In this document: one piece after another, positions 24,708-34,129 of the stretch
Numbering within the stretch: position 1 is the stretch's first letter
Layout: every line of letters starts with the position of its first letter
Source: Metapseudomonas resinovorans DSM 21078
GTDB taxonomy: Bacteria; Pseudomonadota; Gammaproteobacteria; Pseudomonadales; Pseudomonadaceae
NCBI RefSeq assembly: GCF_000423545.1
Contig: NZ_AUIE01000014.1
Location: forward strand, 1-64,000
Reading direction: 5' to 3'
Length of the DNA stretch: 64,000 bases
Notes under the pieces: model-generated
Database searches by the model: none
Seen by the model: the letters and a program-made list of their open reading frames with translations, nothing else
Told to the model about the DNA's origin: nothing
Program-made: the position numbers and the translations under genes

Positions 24708-26277
24708 TGCCAGCGTCGCCATCCGCCCGCGCAGCGCCTGGGAAGCCATGGACCTTGGCGTGTTGCTGGCCCGCCGTCACGCCGGCCTGCTGATGGCCAG
24801 CTGGGCCCTCATCACCTTGCCGGTGTTCGGCCTGCTCACCCTGATCTGCTGGAACTACCCGGGGCTGTCCGTCTTCCTGTTCTGGCTGCTCAAGCCGGCC
24901 TACGAACGCCTGCCGCTGTACATCCTCTCCCGCGCCCTGTTCGGCGATACGCCCACGCTCAAAGAAGCCCTGCGCGCCTATCCGCGCCTACTCAAGCCCC
25001 AGTTGCTCGCCAGCCTCACCTGGCGCCGCCTCAGCACCACCCGCAGTTTCGACTTGCCGGTACTGCAACTCGAAGGACTTTCCGGGCAGGCCCGCAGCCA
25101 GCGCCTGGTGGTACTGGGCCAGCGCGATGCGGGCGGCGCCACCTGGCTGACAGTGATCGGCGTGCACCTGGAGTCAGCGCTCTGGTTCGGCTTGGTCACA
25201 CTGCTCTACCTGATGCTGCCCCAGCAGGTGGCAATCAACTGGGACTGGCAGAAGCTCCTGGAAATGGCCTCCGGCGAATGGCTCTGGCTGGAGCATCTAT
25301 CCAATAGCCTCTACGTCCTGGTGCTGATGGCCTGGGGGCCGGTGTACGTTGCCTGTGGCTTTACCCTTTACCTGAACCGCCGCACCTCCCTGGAAGGCTG
25401 GGACATCGAGCTGCAGTTCCGCCGACTACGCCAGCGCCTGACCGGCACCGCCTATGCCTTGCTGCTGGGCGTGGGCCTGCTGTTGACCCAATTGCCGCAA
25501 CCCGCCATGGCAGACGATGCCCCGACCCTTTGCCTCGCACCCCAGGCATTCCTCGACGGCCCCGATGCCGAACGCCTCACTCACCAGTCCCTGACCGGCA
25601 AGGCGGCGAAGGACAGCATCACCGCCCTGCTCGACGCCCCGCCCTTCCAGAACCGCGAAACCGTTACCCGCTGGCGCCTGGGCGAGGAAAGCCCCGACCA
25701 GGATGTGAAGCCTGAAGATATGGAAGGCTGGGCTGAATTCATTCGCAACCTGTTCAAGCTGGCCGAGTACGCCAAGAGCCTGGATGTCGTCGCCTTGGTG
25801 ATCAAGGTGTTGCTCTGGGGCCTGCTGATCAGTCTGTTGGGCTTGCTGCTCTGGCGCTACCGCGACTGGCTCGCCGCCTTCGCAAGCCGCCTGGGGCTGC
25901 CGCAGCGCCGTCGACGCGAGGCGCCGTCGGTGCTGTTCGGCCTGGAGCTGGCGCCGGAAAGTCTGCCCGACGATGTCGCCGGAGAAGTCGAACGCCTCTG
26001 GGCCAGCCAGCCCCGCGAAGCCCTCGGCCTGCTCTACCGGGCCCTGCTCAGCCGCCTGTTGCACGATTTCCGCCTGCCGCTCAAGCAGTCCCACACCGAA
26101 GGTGAAGTGCTGCAACTGGTGCATCGCCTGGATAACACCGAACTGGAAGGCTACAGCCAGACCCTCACCGGCCACTGGCAGAACCTCGCCTACGGCCACC
26201 GCCTACCCGCCGCCGAGCAGCGCCAGGGCCTCTGCGATGGTTGGCGGCGTCTGTTCGTCACGGGAGCCGTGTCGTGA
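24694..26277 (+). CDS. DUF4129-domain membrane protein
   Basis: The 527-residue protein has an N-terminal multi-helix membrane part (about 25-280), a periplasmic portion (about 290-365), another transmembrane helix (VVALVIKVLLWGLLISLLGL, near 380) and a C-terminal cytoplasmic DUF4129 domain (EALGLLYRALLSRLLHDFRL, then HTEGEVLQLVHR, HWQNLAYGHRLPA). DUF4129 domains are usually coupled to transglutaminase-like or MoxR loci. It starts 14 bp inside the SpoIIM gene, and its stop overlaps the GTG of the next gene, so translation is coupled throughout. Confidence 0.85.
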   Translation: MRLTDASVAIRPRSAWEAMDLGVLLARRHAGLLMASWALITLPVFGLLTLICWNYPGLSVFLFWLLKPAYERLPLYILSRALFGDTPTLKEALRAYPRLLKPQLLASLTWRRLSTTRSFDLPVLQLEGLSGQARSQRLVVLGQRDAGGATWLTVIGVHLESALWFGLVTLLYLMLPQQVAINWDWQKLLEMASGEWLWLEHLSNSLYVLVLMAWGPVYVACGFTLYLNRRTSLEGWDIELQFRRLRQRLTGTAYALLLGVGLLLTQLPQPAMADDAPTLCLAPQAFLDGPDAERLTHQSLTGKAAKDSITALLDAPPFQNRETVTRWRLGEESPDQDVKPEDMEGWAEFIRNLFKLAEYAKSLDVVALVIKVLLWGLLISLLGLLLWRYRDWLAAFASRLGLPQRRRREAPSVLFGLELAPESLPDDVAGEVERLWASQPREALGLLYRALLSRLLHDFRLPLKQSHTEGEVLQLVHRLDNTELEGYSQTLTGHWQNLAYGHRLPAAEQRQGLCDGWRRLFVTGAVS

Positions 26278-27515
26278 ACCTGCGTCCGCGCTTCCTCATC
26301 GGTGCCGGCCTGTTCCTGCTGCTTGGGCTGGCGGCGATCTACATCGCTGGTCGCCTGCAACCCTACCAGGACACCGTCGAACACGGCCCAGCGCCCGAAG
26401 TGCTGGGCAATCCCTATCTCGCCGCCGAACATTTCCTGCGCAAGCAGGGCCTGCAAGTGACCCGTGCCGACGGACTCGACGTGCTCGACGGCCTGCCCAG
26501 CGCGGGCCACAGCCTGCTCTTGCTCGGCAGTCGTTCGCGCATGACGCCTCGTCAGGCCGACCGCCTGCTGGAGTGGGCGAACAAAGGCGGCCACCTGCTG
26601 TTCATCGCCGAACGCCTCTATGAAGAAGAGGATGGCAAGAGCGGCGACCTGCTGGCCGACCGCCTGGGCGTCCAGCAGTACGAGACCAAGGACCTGGATG
26701 AAGACAAAAGCACCGAGCCAGGTGAGCCGGAGGAGCGCGAGGCCGAGGCACAGGCGATGGACGCCGCGGCCACGCAGGACGAGCAGGCCCCGGCCGAGGA
26801 AGACCCCTTCCCCGAGCTGACCAAGCTCTACCTTGAAAATGAACAGGCCCCTGCCTACGCCAACTTCGATCCGGACTTCCACCTTTACGACAGCCAGAAC
26901 CGAGCCCACGCCTGGGCCAACAGCGCCAAGGCCACGCACATGCTGCAACTGAACCACGGCGACGGACTGATCACAGTCCTCACCGACGGCTGGATCTGGC
27001 AGAACCGCGACATCATCGAATACGACAACGCCTGGCTCCTCTGGTACCTCACGCAGGACAGCGCCGTCACCCTGCTGTACCGCGCCGAGCGCGACAGCCT
27101 CGGCACCCTGCTCGGGCAGAACTTCCCCGAGGCCCTGGTGGCCCTTGTGCTGCTCATCGTCCTCGTGCTCTGGCATGTCGGCCAGCGCCAGGGCCCGCTG
27201 ATGGCACCAGCCAACCGGGCACGCCGGCAACTCGAAGAACACCTGCGCGGCAGCGCCGACTTCCTGCTCCGCCGCAGTGGCCAAGCCAGCCTGCTACAAG
27301 GCCTGCAACGGGATATCCAGCGCCACGCACGGCATCGCCACCCCGGTTTCGAACGACTTCCCGTGGCCGAGCAGTGGCAGGTGCTGGGCCGCCTGACCCG
27401 TCTGCCGCCCAGCGCCATCAGCCAGGCCATGCGGCCGCTGCCCAAGCAACGGCTCAACGCCAACGACTTCATCCGCCAGGTCGCCCACCTGCAAACCCTC
27501 AGGAATGCCCTATGA
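26274..27515 (+). CDS. DUF4350-domain membrane protein
   Basis: About 413 residues from a GTG at 26274 that overlaps the previous TGA (GTGA). A transmembrane helix lies near residues 6-25 (FLIGAGLFLLLGLAAIYIAG), followed by a DUF4350 fold (SLLLLGSRSRMTPRQADRLL, KGGHLLFIAERLYEE), an acidic, low-complexity insert (about 145-185), a second helix (about 285-302) and a cytoplasmic tail. DUF4350 has a GATase-like fold without obvious catalytic residues. An ATG 33 bp upstream exists but adds unrelated residues. The stop overlaps the MoxR ATG by 4 bp. Confidence 0.82.
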   Translation: MNLRPRFLIGAGLFLLLGLAAIYIAGRLQPYQDTVEHGPAPEVLGNPYLAAEHFLRKQGLQVTRADGLDVLDGLPSAGHSLLLLGSRSRMTPRQADRLLEWANKGGHLLFIAERLYEEEDGKSGDLLADRLGVQQYETKDLDEDKSTEPGEPEEREAEAQAMDAAATQDEQAPAEEDPFPELTKLYLENEQAPAYANFDPDFHLYDSQNRAHAWANSAKATHMLQLNHGDGLITVLTDGWIWQNRDIIEYDNAWLLWYLTQDSAVTLLYRAERDSLGTLLGQNFPEALVALVLLIVLVLWHVGQRQGPLMAPANRARRQLEEHLRGSADFLLRRSGQASLLQGLQRDIQRHARHRHPGFERLPVAEQWQVLGRLTRLPPSAISQAMRPLPKQRLNANDFIRQVAHLQTLRNAL

Positions 27516-28537
27516 GCGAACAGATTTCCGACCCGTCGCAATCCGAAGCTGCCGGCGCCAACGCGGCCTCGGTCGCCACCCAGCGCCAGCGGGCCAGCCA
27601 GTTGGCCCAGGCCCTGCGCCTGGAACTGCAGAAGGCCGTGGTTGGCCAGGTCACCGTGATCGAAGACGTGCTCACCGCCTTGCTGGCTGGCGGTCACGTG
27701 TTGGTGGAAGGCGTGCCCGGGCTCGGCAAGACCCTGCTGGTACGTGCCTTGGCCCGCTGCTTCGGCGGCGAATTCTCGCGCATCCAGTTCACCCCCGACC
27801 TGATGCCCAGCGACGTTACCGGCCACGCCGTGTACGACATGCAGAGCGAGCAGTTCAAGCTGCGCAAAGGCCCGGTGTTCACCAACCTGCTGCTGGCGGA
27901 CGAGATCAACCGCGCCCCGGCCAAGACCCAAGCCGCCCTGCTGGAAGTGATGCAGGAGCGCCAGGTGACCCTCGAAGGCCGCGCCTTGCCGGTGCCACAG
28001 CCGTTCCTGGTGCTGGCGACGCAGAACCCCATCGAGCAGGAAGGCACCTATCCCCTGCCGGAAGCCGAGCTCGACCGATTCATGCTCAAGCTGCGCATGG
28101 ACTACCCGGCTGCGGACGAAGAACTCAACCTGGTACGCCAGGTCACCCGCTCTGCCCGCGCCGACATGCTCGAAGTGGCGCCGCTGCGCACCCTCCTCCA
28201 GGCCCGCGATGTGATGGCCCTGCAGAAAATCGCCAGCGAACTGCCGGTGGACGACCAGGTCCTCGATTACGCAGTGCGCCTGGCCCGCGCTACCCGTAGC
28301 TGGCCGGGCCTGGCGATGGGGGCCGGACCACGTGCGTCCATCGCTCTGGTCCGTGGCGGTCGCGCCCGTGCCCTCCTGCGTGGCGGCGATTTCGTGTTGC
28401 CGGATGACGTCAAGGGCTGCGCCCTGGCGGTGCTGCGTCACCGCGTGCGTCTCTCGCCGGAACTGGATATAGAAGGCCTCTCGGTGGACCAGGTACTCCA
28501 GCAACTCCTCGATCAGGTGCCGGCGCCGCGTCTATGA
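27512..28537 (+). CDS. MoxR-family AAA+ ATPase
   Basis: The 341-residue ATPase has Walker A EGVPGLGKT (near residue 73), Walker B LLLADEINRAPAKTQAALLE, sensor 1 LVLATQNPIEQEGTYPLPEA and a C-terminal lid with GAGPRASIALVRGGRARALL. This is the MoxR subfamily that acts as a chaperone assembling or activating partner proteins with DUF58 or vWA domains. The ATG at 27512 (MSEQISDPSQSEAAG) is chosen because it overlaps the upstream stop (ATGA) and begins the conserved protein. It is followed by DUF58 with another 4-bp overlap. Confidence 0.93.
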   Translation: MSEQISDPSQSEAAGANAASVATQRQRASQLAQALRLELQKAVVGQVTVIEDVLTALLAGGHVLVEGVPGLGKTLLVRALARCFGGEFSRIQFTPDLMPSDVTGHAVYDMQSEQFKLRKGPVFTNLLLADEINRAPAKTQAALLEVMQERQVTLEGRALPVPQPFLVLATQNPIEQEGTYPLPEAELDRFMLKLRMDYPAADEELNLVRQVTRSARADMLEVAPLRTLLQARDVMALQKIASELPVDDQVLDYAVRLARATRSWPGLAMGAGPRASIALVRGGRARALLRGGDFVLPDDVKGCALAVLRHRVRLSPELDIEGLSVDQVLQQLLDQVPAPRL

Positions 28538-29865
28538 AGCCTTCCCGCGCATTGCTCGCGCTGGTAGCCGGACTCTTCGGTCTGGCCCTGTTGCTCGGCG
28601 CCTTGCCAGTCCTGGGAATAGGCCTGCCAGCGCAGTTGCAGCCGCTCTGGTGGGGCCTGCTCTGTGCCCTGGCGCTGCTCGGCACGCTCGACGCCGTCTG
28701 GTTGCGCCGCCTGCCGTCGCCAAACCTGGAACGGGCACTGCCGGGGAACCTGGCACTGGGCCGCTGGAGTGAAGTCCGACTGACCCTGCACCATGGCTAC
28801 GGCCGCCCCCTGATGGTCGAAGTTTTCGACCAGGTGCCGGCGACCATGGAGTTCGAACCCTTGCCACAGCAGGTTGCCCTGCACCCCGGCGAACACACCG
28901 AGTTCGGCTATCGGGTACGTCCGCTCAAGCGTGGCCACTTCCACTTCCCGGCTTGCGAAGTCCAGCTACCCAGCCCGCTGGGCCTGTGGCGCCACAGGCG
29001 GGTGCTCGACCTCCGTGGCGAAGCGCGCGTCTATCCAGACTTCGCACGTCTCTACGGTGCCCAGCTGAAAGCGGTGGACGACTGGCTCAGCCAACTGGGC
29101 GTGCGCCAGCGGCCACGCCGTGGGCTCGGCCTGGAATTCCATCAGCTGCGGGAGTTCCGTGACGGCGACACCCTGCGCCAGATCGACTGGAAAGCCACCG
29201 CACGCAAACGCACGCCCATCGCTCGCGAGTACCAGGACGAGCGCGACCAACAGATCGTCTTCCTCCTCGACTGTGGCCGTCGCATGCGCAGCCAGGACGG
29301 CGATCTGTCCCACTTCGACCATGCGCTCAATGCCAGCCTGCTGCTCAGCTATGTGGCCTTGCGCCAGGGGGATGCGGTGGGTCTGAGCACCTTCGCTGCG
29401 GAGCACGACCGCTTCGTGGCGCCGGTGAAGGGCCCAGCACAGCTGAATGTGCTGCTCAACGGCGTCTACGACCTGGACAGCACCCTGCGTCCGGCCGACT
29501 ACAGCGCCGCTGCGGAAGCGCTTCTGGCGCGCCAACGCCGGCGCGCCCTGGTGGTGCTGGTGAGCAACCTGCGCGATGAAGACGATGCCGAGCTGTTCAG
29601 CGCGGTAAAACGCCTTGGCCGACAACACCGCCTACTGGTGGTCAGCCTGCGCGAGGAGGTCCTCGACAGCTTGCGCCACACGCCGGTGCAGGGCTTCGAT
29701 GACGCCCTCGCCTATTGCGGCACGGTGGACTATCTCAATGCCCGAAACAGCCTCCATGAACGCCTGGCCGCGCACGGCGTACCTGTGCTGGACGCCCGCC
29801 CCAGCGAGCTGGGGCCGCAACTGGTGAGCCGCTACCTGGCGTGGAAGAAGGCTGGAGCGCTGTAG
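28534..29865 (+). CDS. DUF58-domain protein (MoxR partner)
   Basis: The 443-residue protein has two N-terminal transmembrane helices (about 7-50), a beta-rich periplasmic-like region (about 60-190), then the DUF58 motif LGLEFHQLREFRDGDTLRQI with DWKATARKRTPIAREYQDER and a vWA-like fold with IVFLLDCGRRM. It is the last gene of the unit. The MIDAS-like DxGxxM resembles a degenerate DxSxS, as is usual in DUF58. It probably acts with the MoxR ATPase at the inner membrane. Confidence 0.9.
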   Translation: MKPSRALLALVAGLFGLALLLGALPVLGIGLPAQLQPLWWGLLCALALLGTLDAVWLRRLPSPNLERALPGNLALGRWSEVRLTLHHGYGRPLMVEVFDQVPATMEFEPLPQQVALHPGEHTEFGYRVRPLKRGHFHFPACEVQLPSPLGLWRHRRVLDLRGEARVYPDFARLYGAQLKAVDDWLSQLGVRQRPRRGLGLEFHQLREFRDGDTLRQIDWKATARKRTPIAREYQDERDQQIVFLLDCGRRMRSQDGDLSHFDHALNASLLLSYVALRQGDAVGLSTFAAEHDRFVAPVKGPAQLNVLLNGVYDLDSTLRPADYSAAAEALLARQRRRALVVLVSNLRDEDDAELFSAVKRLGRQHRLLVVSLREEVLDSLRHTPVQGFDDALAYCGTVDYLNARNSLHERLAAHGVPVLDARPSELGPQLVSRYLAWKKAGAL

Positions 29866-29906
29866 GGGCGAATTAATTCATTCGCCAAGGAGACCGCAGG
29901 TCTCCC
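29866..29906. repeat. REP-like palindromes after the DUF58 gene
   Basis: GGCGAAT...ATTCGCC (about 29870-29889) and GGAGACC/GGTCTCC (29889-29895 with 29899-29905) follow each other. Similar sequence appears at 32795-32857 and 63391-63444, which marks pseudomonad REP-like elements. Confidence 0.5.
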
Positions 29907-29928
29907 CTTCCCGCCGTGCAAACAAAAA

Positions 29929-29955
29929 AGGCGAAGCCTTCGCTTCGCCTTTTCT
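29929..29955. terminator. Bidirectional terminator between DUF58 gene and rhlB
   Basis: AAGGCGAAG (29929-29936 region) pairs with CTTCGCCTT (29943-29951); A-run on the left (29924-29929) and T-run on the right allow termination of both convergent units. Confidence 0.85.
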
Positions 29956-29969
29956 CATTCCGCCAAACC

Positions 29970-31445
29970 TCAGTGATGCTTGCGCGGTACCGACTTGAGC
30001 AGTTCGGTCGGAGGCATTTCGCAATTGATCTTGCGACCCAGCAGCTCCTCGATCGGCGGCAGGGCGAAAGCATCGTCCTCACCAGCGAAGCTGATGGAGG
30101 TGCCGCTGGCGCCAGCGCGACCGGTACGGCCGATGCGGTGGACGTAGTCGTCCGGGTCTTCCGGCAGGGTGAAGTTGATCACGTGGCTGATGCCATCGAT
30201 GTGAATCCCACGACCGGCGACATCGGTCGCCACCAGCACGCGGATCTTGCCTTCACGGAAGCCTTCCAGGGTCCTGATGCGCTTGTGCTGGGGCACGTCG
30301 CCGGACATCTGGGCGGCGCTGATGCCGTCCTTGGTCAGACGTTCCTCAATACGGCGCACTTCGTCCTTGCGGTTGGCGAAGACCATTACCCGGGTCCAGT
30401 CGTTCTGGGCGATCAGGTTGTAGAGCAGCTTGTACTTGTCGCTGCCGGCTACGGCATAGACATGCTGTTCAACGGTTTCGCTGGCAACGTTCTCCGGCTC
30501 GATCTCGACGATGGCCGGATCGACGGTCCATTGCTTGGCCAGGTTCATCACGTCTTCGGTGAAGGTGGCGGAGAACAGCAGGGTCTGACGCTCCCCCTTG
30601 AACGGGGTCTGCCGGATGATCTGGCGTACCTGCGGGATAAAGCCCATGTCCAGCATGCGGTCGGCTTCGTCCAGCACCATCACCTCGACCATGTCCAGGT
30701 GCACCTCGCCGCGCTGGTTGAAGTCCAGCAAACGGCCGGGGGTGGCAACCAGGATGTCGCAGAAGCGCGATTCCAGTTGTTTGAGCTGTTTGTCGAAGTC
30801 CATGCCACCGACGAAGCTCATCACACTGAGGCCGCTGTACTTGGTGAGGGCCTGGGCGTCCTTGGCGATCTGTACCACCAGCTCGCGGGTCGGCGCGATG
30901 ATCAGTGCGCGCGGCTCGCCCATGTAGCGCTCTTTCGGCGGCGGGGTTTGCAGCAGCTGGGTGATGATGGAAATGAGGAAGGCGGCGGTCTTGCCGGTGC
31001 CGGTCTGGGCGCGGCCGATGGCGTCCTGGCCCTTGAGGGTGAAGCCCAGTACCTGGGCCTGGATCGGGGTGCAGTAGGGGAAGCCCAGATCATGGATGGC
31101 ATGCATCAGCCGCGGATCGAGGTTGAAGTCGTGGAAACGGGTCTTGCCTTCCAGGGGCTCCACCGCGAAGTCTTCGAGCTTCCAATTGTCTGCCGGGGCG
31201 GCAGCCTTGGCCGGACGCTCGCGGCGCGGCTTGTCGGATTTGGGCTTGTCGCTGCGGGGTTTCTTCTCGCTACGCGGCGGGCGTTCGCTGGAGCCTTCGG
31301 CCTTTTCGCCTGCTTCGCGAGGCGCTTTCTTCGGTTTGGCCGGACGCTCTTCCTTCTCGGCATGGGCGTGGGCGGGTACAACGGGGGCGGGGCCGGATTG
31401 GGGCTCTTCGCCCTTGCTGAATATCTTCTTGAGTGCTTTGAGCAC
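29970..31445 (-). CDS. rhlB: ATP-dependent RNA helicase RhlB (DEAD-box)
   Basis: The 491-residue helicase has a basic, disordered Lys/Pro/Glu-rich N-terminal extension (about 1-90), then motif Q (FPYCTPIQ), I AQTGTGKT, Ia PTRELV, II DEAD ([10 protein letters not shown]), III SAT, and [12 protein letters not shown]. RhlB unwinds structured RNA in the degradosome. The long charged extension is typical of the Pseudomonas RhlB, unlike the shorter E. coli protein. It converges on the MoxR operon. Its promoter is presumably in the short gap before the dipeptidase gene. Confidence 0.93.
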   Translation of the reverse strand: MLKALKKIFSKGEEPQSGPAPVVPAHAHAEKEERPAKPKKAPREAGEKAEGSSERPPRSEKKPRSDKPKSDKPRRERPAKAAAPADNWKLEDFAVEPLEGKTRFHDFNLDPRLMHAIHDLGFPYCTPIQAQVLGFTLKGQDAIGRAQTGTGKTAAFLISIITQLLQTPPPKERYMGEPRALIIAPTRELVVQIAKDAQALTKYSGLSVMSFVGGMDFDKQLKQLESRFCDILVATPGRLLDFNQRGEVHLDMVEVMVLDEADRMLDMGFIPQVRQIIRQTPFKGERQTLLFSATFTEDVMNLAKQWTVDPAIVEIEPENVASETVEQHVYAVAGSDKYKLLYNLIAQNDWTRVMVFANRKDEVRRIEERLTKDGISAAQMSGDVPQHKRIRTLEGFREGKIRVLVATDVAGRGIHIDGISHVINFTLPEDPDDYVHRIGRTGRAGASGTSISFAGEDDAFALPPIEELLGRKINCEMPPTELLKSVPRKHH

Positions 31446-31543
31446 GGTGGTCTCGTCGATTGATTAAGGAATGAACGGCCGCCAGTGTAAAGCAAGATGC
31501 CCGCAGGGCGAAGAGCCGCGGGCATTCGAGGGCTTGACTTGGA

Positions 31544-32701
31544 CTAAGGAAGGGTCTCCAGAAGCAATCTGCGCACGTTTCCGCCCATGATGGCGGCGAT
31601 CTCCGCCTCGTTGAAACCGGCTTCCTTGAGCCCCTGGGTCAATTGCGCCAGGCCGCTGGTGTCGAAAGGCGTATGGACCGCGCCATCGAAGTCAGAACCC
31701 AGCGCCACATGGGCCACACCCACCTTGTCGGCAACGTAGCGGATGGCTTTGACGATGGCCTTGACCGAGGTTTCACAGACGGCGGTGTCCCAGTAGCCGA
31801 TGCCGATGACCCCGCCGGTGGCGGCAATCCGCTGGACATGGGTATCGCTCAGGTTGCGGGTGCCCGGGCAGGTCCCTTCGACGCCGGTGTGGGATACCAG
31901 CACCGGACGCTCGGCCATGCTCAGCACATCGTCGATCAGTGCGCGTGAAGCGTGGGCGAGGTCCACCAGCATCTTCTTCTCTTCCAGGTGGGCAATCACC
32001 CGACGACCGAAGGGCGTCAGGCCGCCCTTCTCCAGGCCGTGGGCGGAGCCGCCTAATTCGTTATCGAAGAAATGGGTCAGCCCCATGATGCGGAAGCCCG
32101 CGTCGTACATCCGGTCAACGTTCTCCAGCTTGCCCTCCAGAGGGTGCAGGCCCTCGGTAGCGAGGAGGGCGGCAACCTGGTTCGGGTCCTTCTCCCAGGC
32201 TGCGAGGTACTTGGCGAAATCGTCGCGGCTGCGCACCAGGGTCAGCTTGCCCTGGCTGCCGGCGGCGGCTTCCTCGAGCTTCTTGCCTTGATAGAGGGCG
32301 CGTTCAAGCAAGCTGGTCCAGGTCGCACGGGGCCAGCGCTGGGCCATGACCAACAGGGTGATGTCGTCGGTGTCCGAACCATTGCGCTCGTAGTTGAGGC
32401 CACGCGGGGTCTTGGTGACGGTGGAGAACACCTGCAGGCCGACATGGCCTTCGAGCAGGCGCGGCAGGTCACTGTGGCCGAAGTCATGGCGCTCCAGCAG
32501 GTTGCGGTTCCACAGCAGGGCGTCGTCGTGCAGGTCCGCGACGAACAGGGTCTTGTGCAGGCTCTCTGCCTCGTCCGAAGCGTGATAGGGCGGCGGTGCG
32601 GCCACCGTGTTCATCTCACGGTCGAGGAACCCCGGCAGGTAGAAGAAAATCCCCAGGCCAACGGCCACCAGCAGTAGCAAAGCGATCAGGAGTTTGCGCA
32701 T
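31544..32701 (-). CDS. Membrane dipeptidase (renal dipeptidase family)
   Basis: The 385-residue protein has an N-terminal membrane anchor or signal (KLLIALLLLVAVGLGIFFYL, residues 3-22) and a peptidase M19 domain with metal ligands in VADLHDD (HxD), ATEGLHPLEG (Glu), LAHAS (His), VSHTG (His) and GSDFDGAV (Asp). Such zinc enzymes hydrolyse dipeptides, including L,D-dipeptides. The anchor suggests the inner membrane facing the periplasm. It is upstream of rhlB in the same direction with 98 bp between them. It may be independent. Confidence 0.9.
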   Translation of the reverse strand: MRKLLIALLLLVAVGLGIFFYLPGFLDREMNTVAAPPPYHASDEAESLHKTLFVADLHDDALLWNRNLLERHDFGHSDLPRLLEGHVGLQVFSTVTKTPRGLNYERNGSDTDDITLLVMAQRWPRATWTSLLERALYQGKKLEEAAAGSQGKLTLVRSRDDFAKYLAAWEKDPNQVAALLATEGLHPLEGKLENVDRMYDAGFRIMGLTHFFDNELGGSAHGLEKGGLTPFGRRVIAHLEEKKMLVDLAHASRALIDDVLSMAERPVLVSHTGVEGTCPGTRNLSDTHVQRIAATGGVIGIGYWDTAVCETSVKAIVKAIRYVADKVGVAHVALGSDFDGAVHTPFDTSGLAQLTQGLKEAGFNEAEIAAIMGGNVRRLLLETLP

Positions 32702-32789
32702 GTCCAGCTTCCCGGCTGTCTTTTGTAGTGAACGGACTCTAGCAAACAGACGTTTGAACGAAGCGGAAATGTAGGCAAATGCTCTTTTG

Positions 32790-32865
32790 TGGCAGCGAAC
32801 TCATTCGCTTGGGGCAGCGCGGCTGCCCAGGGGAGCCTGCTTGGCCAATGAATTCGCCCCTGCAA
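32790..32865. repeat. REP-like composite palindrome
   Basis: Outer arms GCGAACTCATT (32795-32805) and AATGAATTCGC (32847-32857) differ at one position; inside, GGGCAGC (32812-32818) pairs with GCTGCCC (32822-32828). Placed between the dipeptidase and diguanylate-cyclase genes in a gap of 176 bp. Confidence 0.6.
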
Positions 32866-32877
32866 CTGCCGGGGTTA

Positions 32878-33816
32878 CTAACCGTTCAGGCGGTTTCGTC
32901 CATCCTGCTTGGCCTGGTAGAGCGCCGTGTCGGCTCGGGCGATCAAGCCCTGCAAGCTGTCCGGTTGGCGCATTTCGGCCAGGCCGATGGAGACCGTCAC
33001 GCCGGGCAGCACCCCCAGTGGTGAATAGAAGGAAGTAATCTGCTCCAGGCTGGAACGCAGTCGCTCACCGATGGTGCGGGCCTCTTCGCAGCTCATTTCC
33101 GGCAACAGGATGACGAACTCCTCCCCCCCGTAACGCGCCATGCTGTCCTTGGGACGCAGTTGGCTACGCAAGGTGTGGGACACCAGGCAGAGCGCGTAGT
33201 CGCCGGCCAGATGACCATGGCGGTCGTTGTAGGCCTTGAAGTGGTCGACATCGAGCATGAGCATCGACAGCGGTTGCTCGTTGAAAGCGCAACGGGTGCT
33301 TTCACGCTGATAGATCTGTTCCAGCCAGCGCCGATTGAACAGTCCGGTGAGGGTGTCGATCTTGGCATTCTGCTCGGTATCGAGAATGATCCGATTGCCC
33401 CGGCGCACACGGTCGCAAAGCACTTCCAGCAGGTTCTGCATCAACTGCGGCGATTGCTGGAACAGACTGACCAGGGATTGCCGATGCAAGCGCAGCGCGG
33501 TGGTGGGCTCGCAGGCCACCACGTAAGCCGAAGGATGCTCGTTGTCGATGAAGCTGATCTCACCGGCGCATTCGCCCGGTTCGATGTTGCTCACCGGGTT
33601 GTTGTCCAGGGACCCGAGGTAAACCTTCAGCCGGCCGCTCACTACCAGGTAGAGGTACTGGTTGCGATTGAACGGAGACAGCACCACTTCACCCGCCTCC
33701 AGATCGCAGGCGCGGAATTCCTTCAGTAGCTGCTCGAGACTTTTCGCGGCGACGTTCTGGAACAGGCGCAGTCGGCTCAGCAGGTGTAAGTCTTCTTGCC
33801 AGTGAACATGCTTCAT
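32878..33816 (-). CDS. Diguanylate cyclase with N-terminal cyclic-nucleotide-binding domain
   Basis: The 312-residue protein has a Crp-like cNMP-binding fold (about 13-135; GRLKVYLGSLDNNPVSNIEP, then AGEISFID) followed by a GGDEF domain with LTGLFNRR and GGEEF at residues 230-234. A product-inhibition I-site RxxD (RPKD, 221-224) sits five residues before GGEEF. The enzyme should be an active, feedback-inhibited c-di-GMP synthase. The phosphate-binding Arg typical of cAMP sites is not obvious in the cNMP fold, so the ligand is uncertain. c-di-GMP is the activator of Alg44, whose gene lies in this window. Confidence 0.92.
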   Translation of the reverse strand: MKHVHWQEDLHLLSRLRLFQNVAAKSLEQLLKEFRACDLEAGEVVLSPFNRNQYLYLVVSGRLKVYLGSLDNNPVSNIEPGECAGEISFIDNEHPSAYVVACEPTTALRLHRQSLVSLFQQSPQLMQNLLEVLCDRVRRGNRIILDTEQNAKIDTLTGLFNRRWLEQIYQRESTRCAFNEQPLSMLMLDVDHFKAYNDRHGHLAGDYALCLVSHTLRSQLRPKDSMARYGGEEFVILLPEMSCEEARTIGERLRSSLEQITSFYSPLGVLPGVTVSIGLAEMRQPDSLQGLIARADTALYQAKQDGRNRLNG

Positions 33817-34129
33817 AGCTGCAACAGCCTCGGATGGCAGTCGAAGCGGACGGCACCGCTAACGATCCCTGTCTTAGGTGTTAACTCCACGTGACAGTAT
33901 TCCCGCACCTTTTAGCTGGCAATGCCCGCCAAAAGTTGGGCCGACAGACGGCGTCATATCGGTAAGGAACGCGACAATTCCTGATATTCGCCACAATTTC
34001 GCAACATATTTCTGCACACACACAAAACCCGGAGGCGTAACGCATCCGGCGCGAGCCGCTCGATTCAGGTACTTGGAGCGCAACAGGCCGCCCTGGAAGG
34101 CGGCCTGTTGCCAGCCAGTATAGATGGCT
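33817..34129. other. Intergenic stretch without a recognised gene
   Basis: This 313-bp gap holds the promoter of the leftward diguanylate cyclase (AT-richer part 33880-34020) and the acyl-CoA synthetase terminator at 34082-34109. No small frame with a ribosome-binding site was supported. Confidence 0.6.
34082..34109 (-). terminator. Terminator hairpin of the acyl-CoA synthetase gene
   Basis: AACAGGCCGCC (34082-34092) and GGCGGCCTGTT (34099-34109) form a perfect 11-bp stem with a 6-nt loop; no strong T-tract on the leftward strand. Confidence 0.65.
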
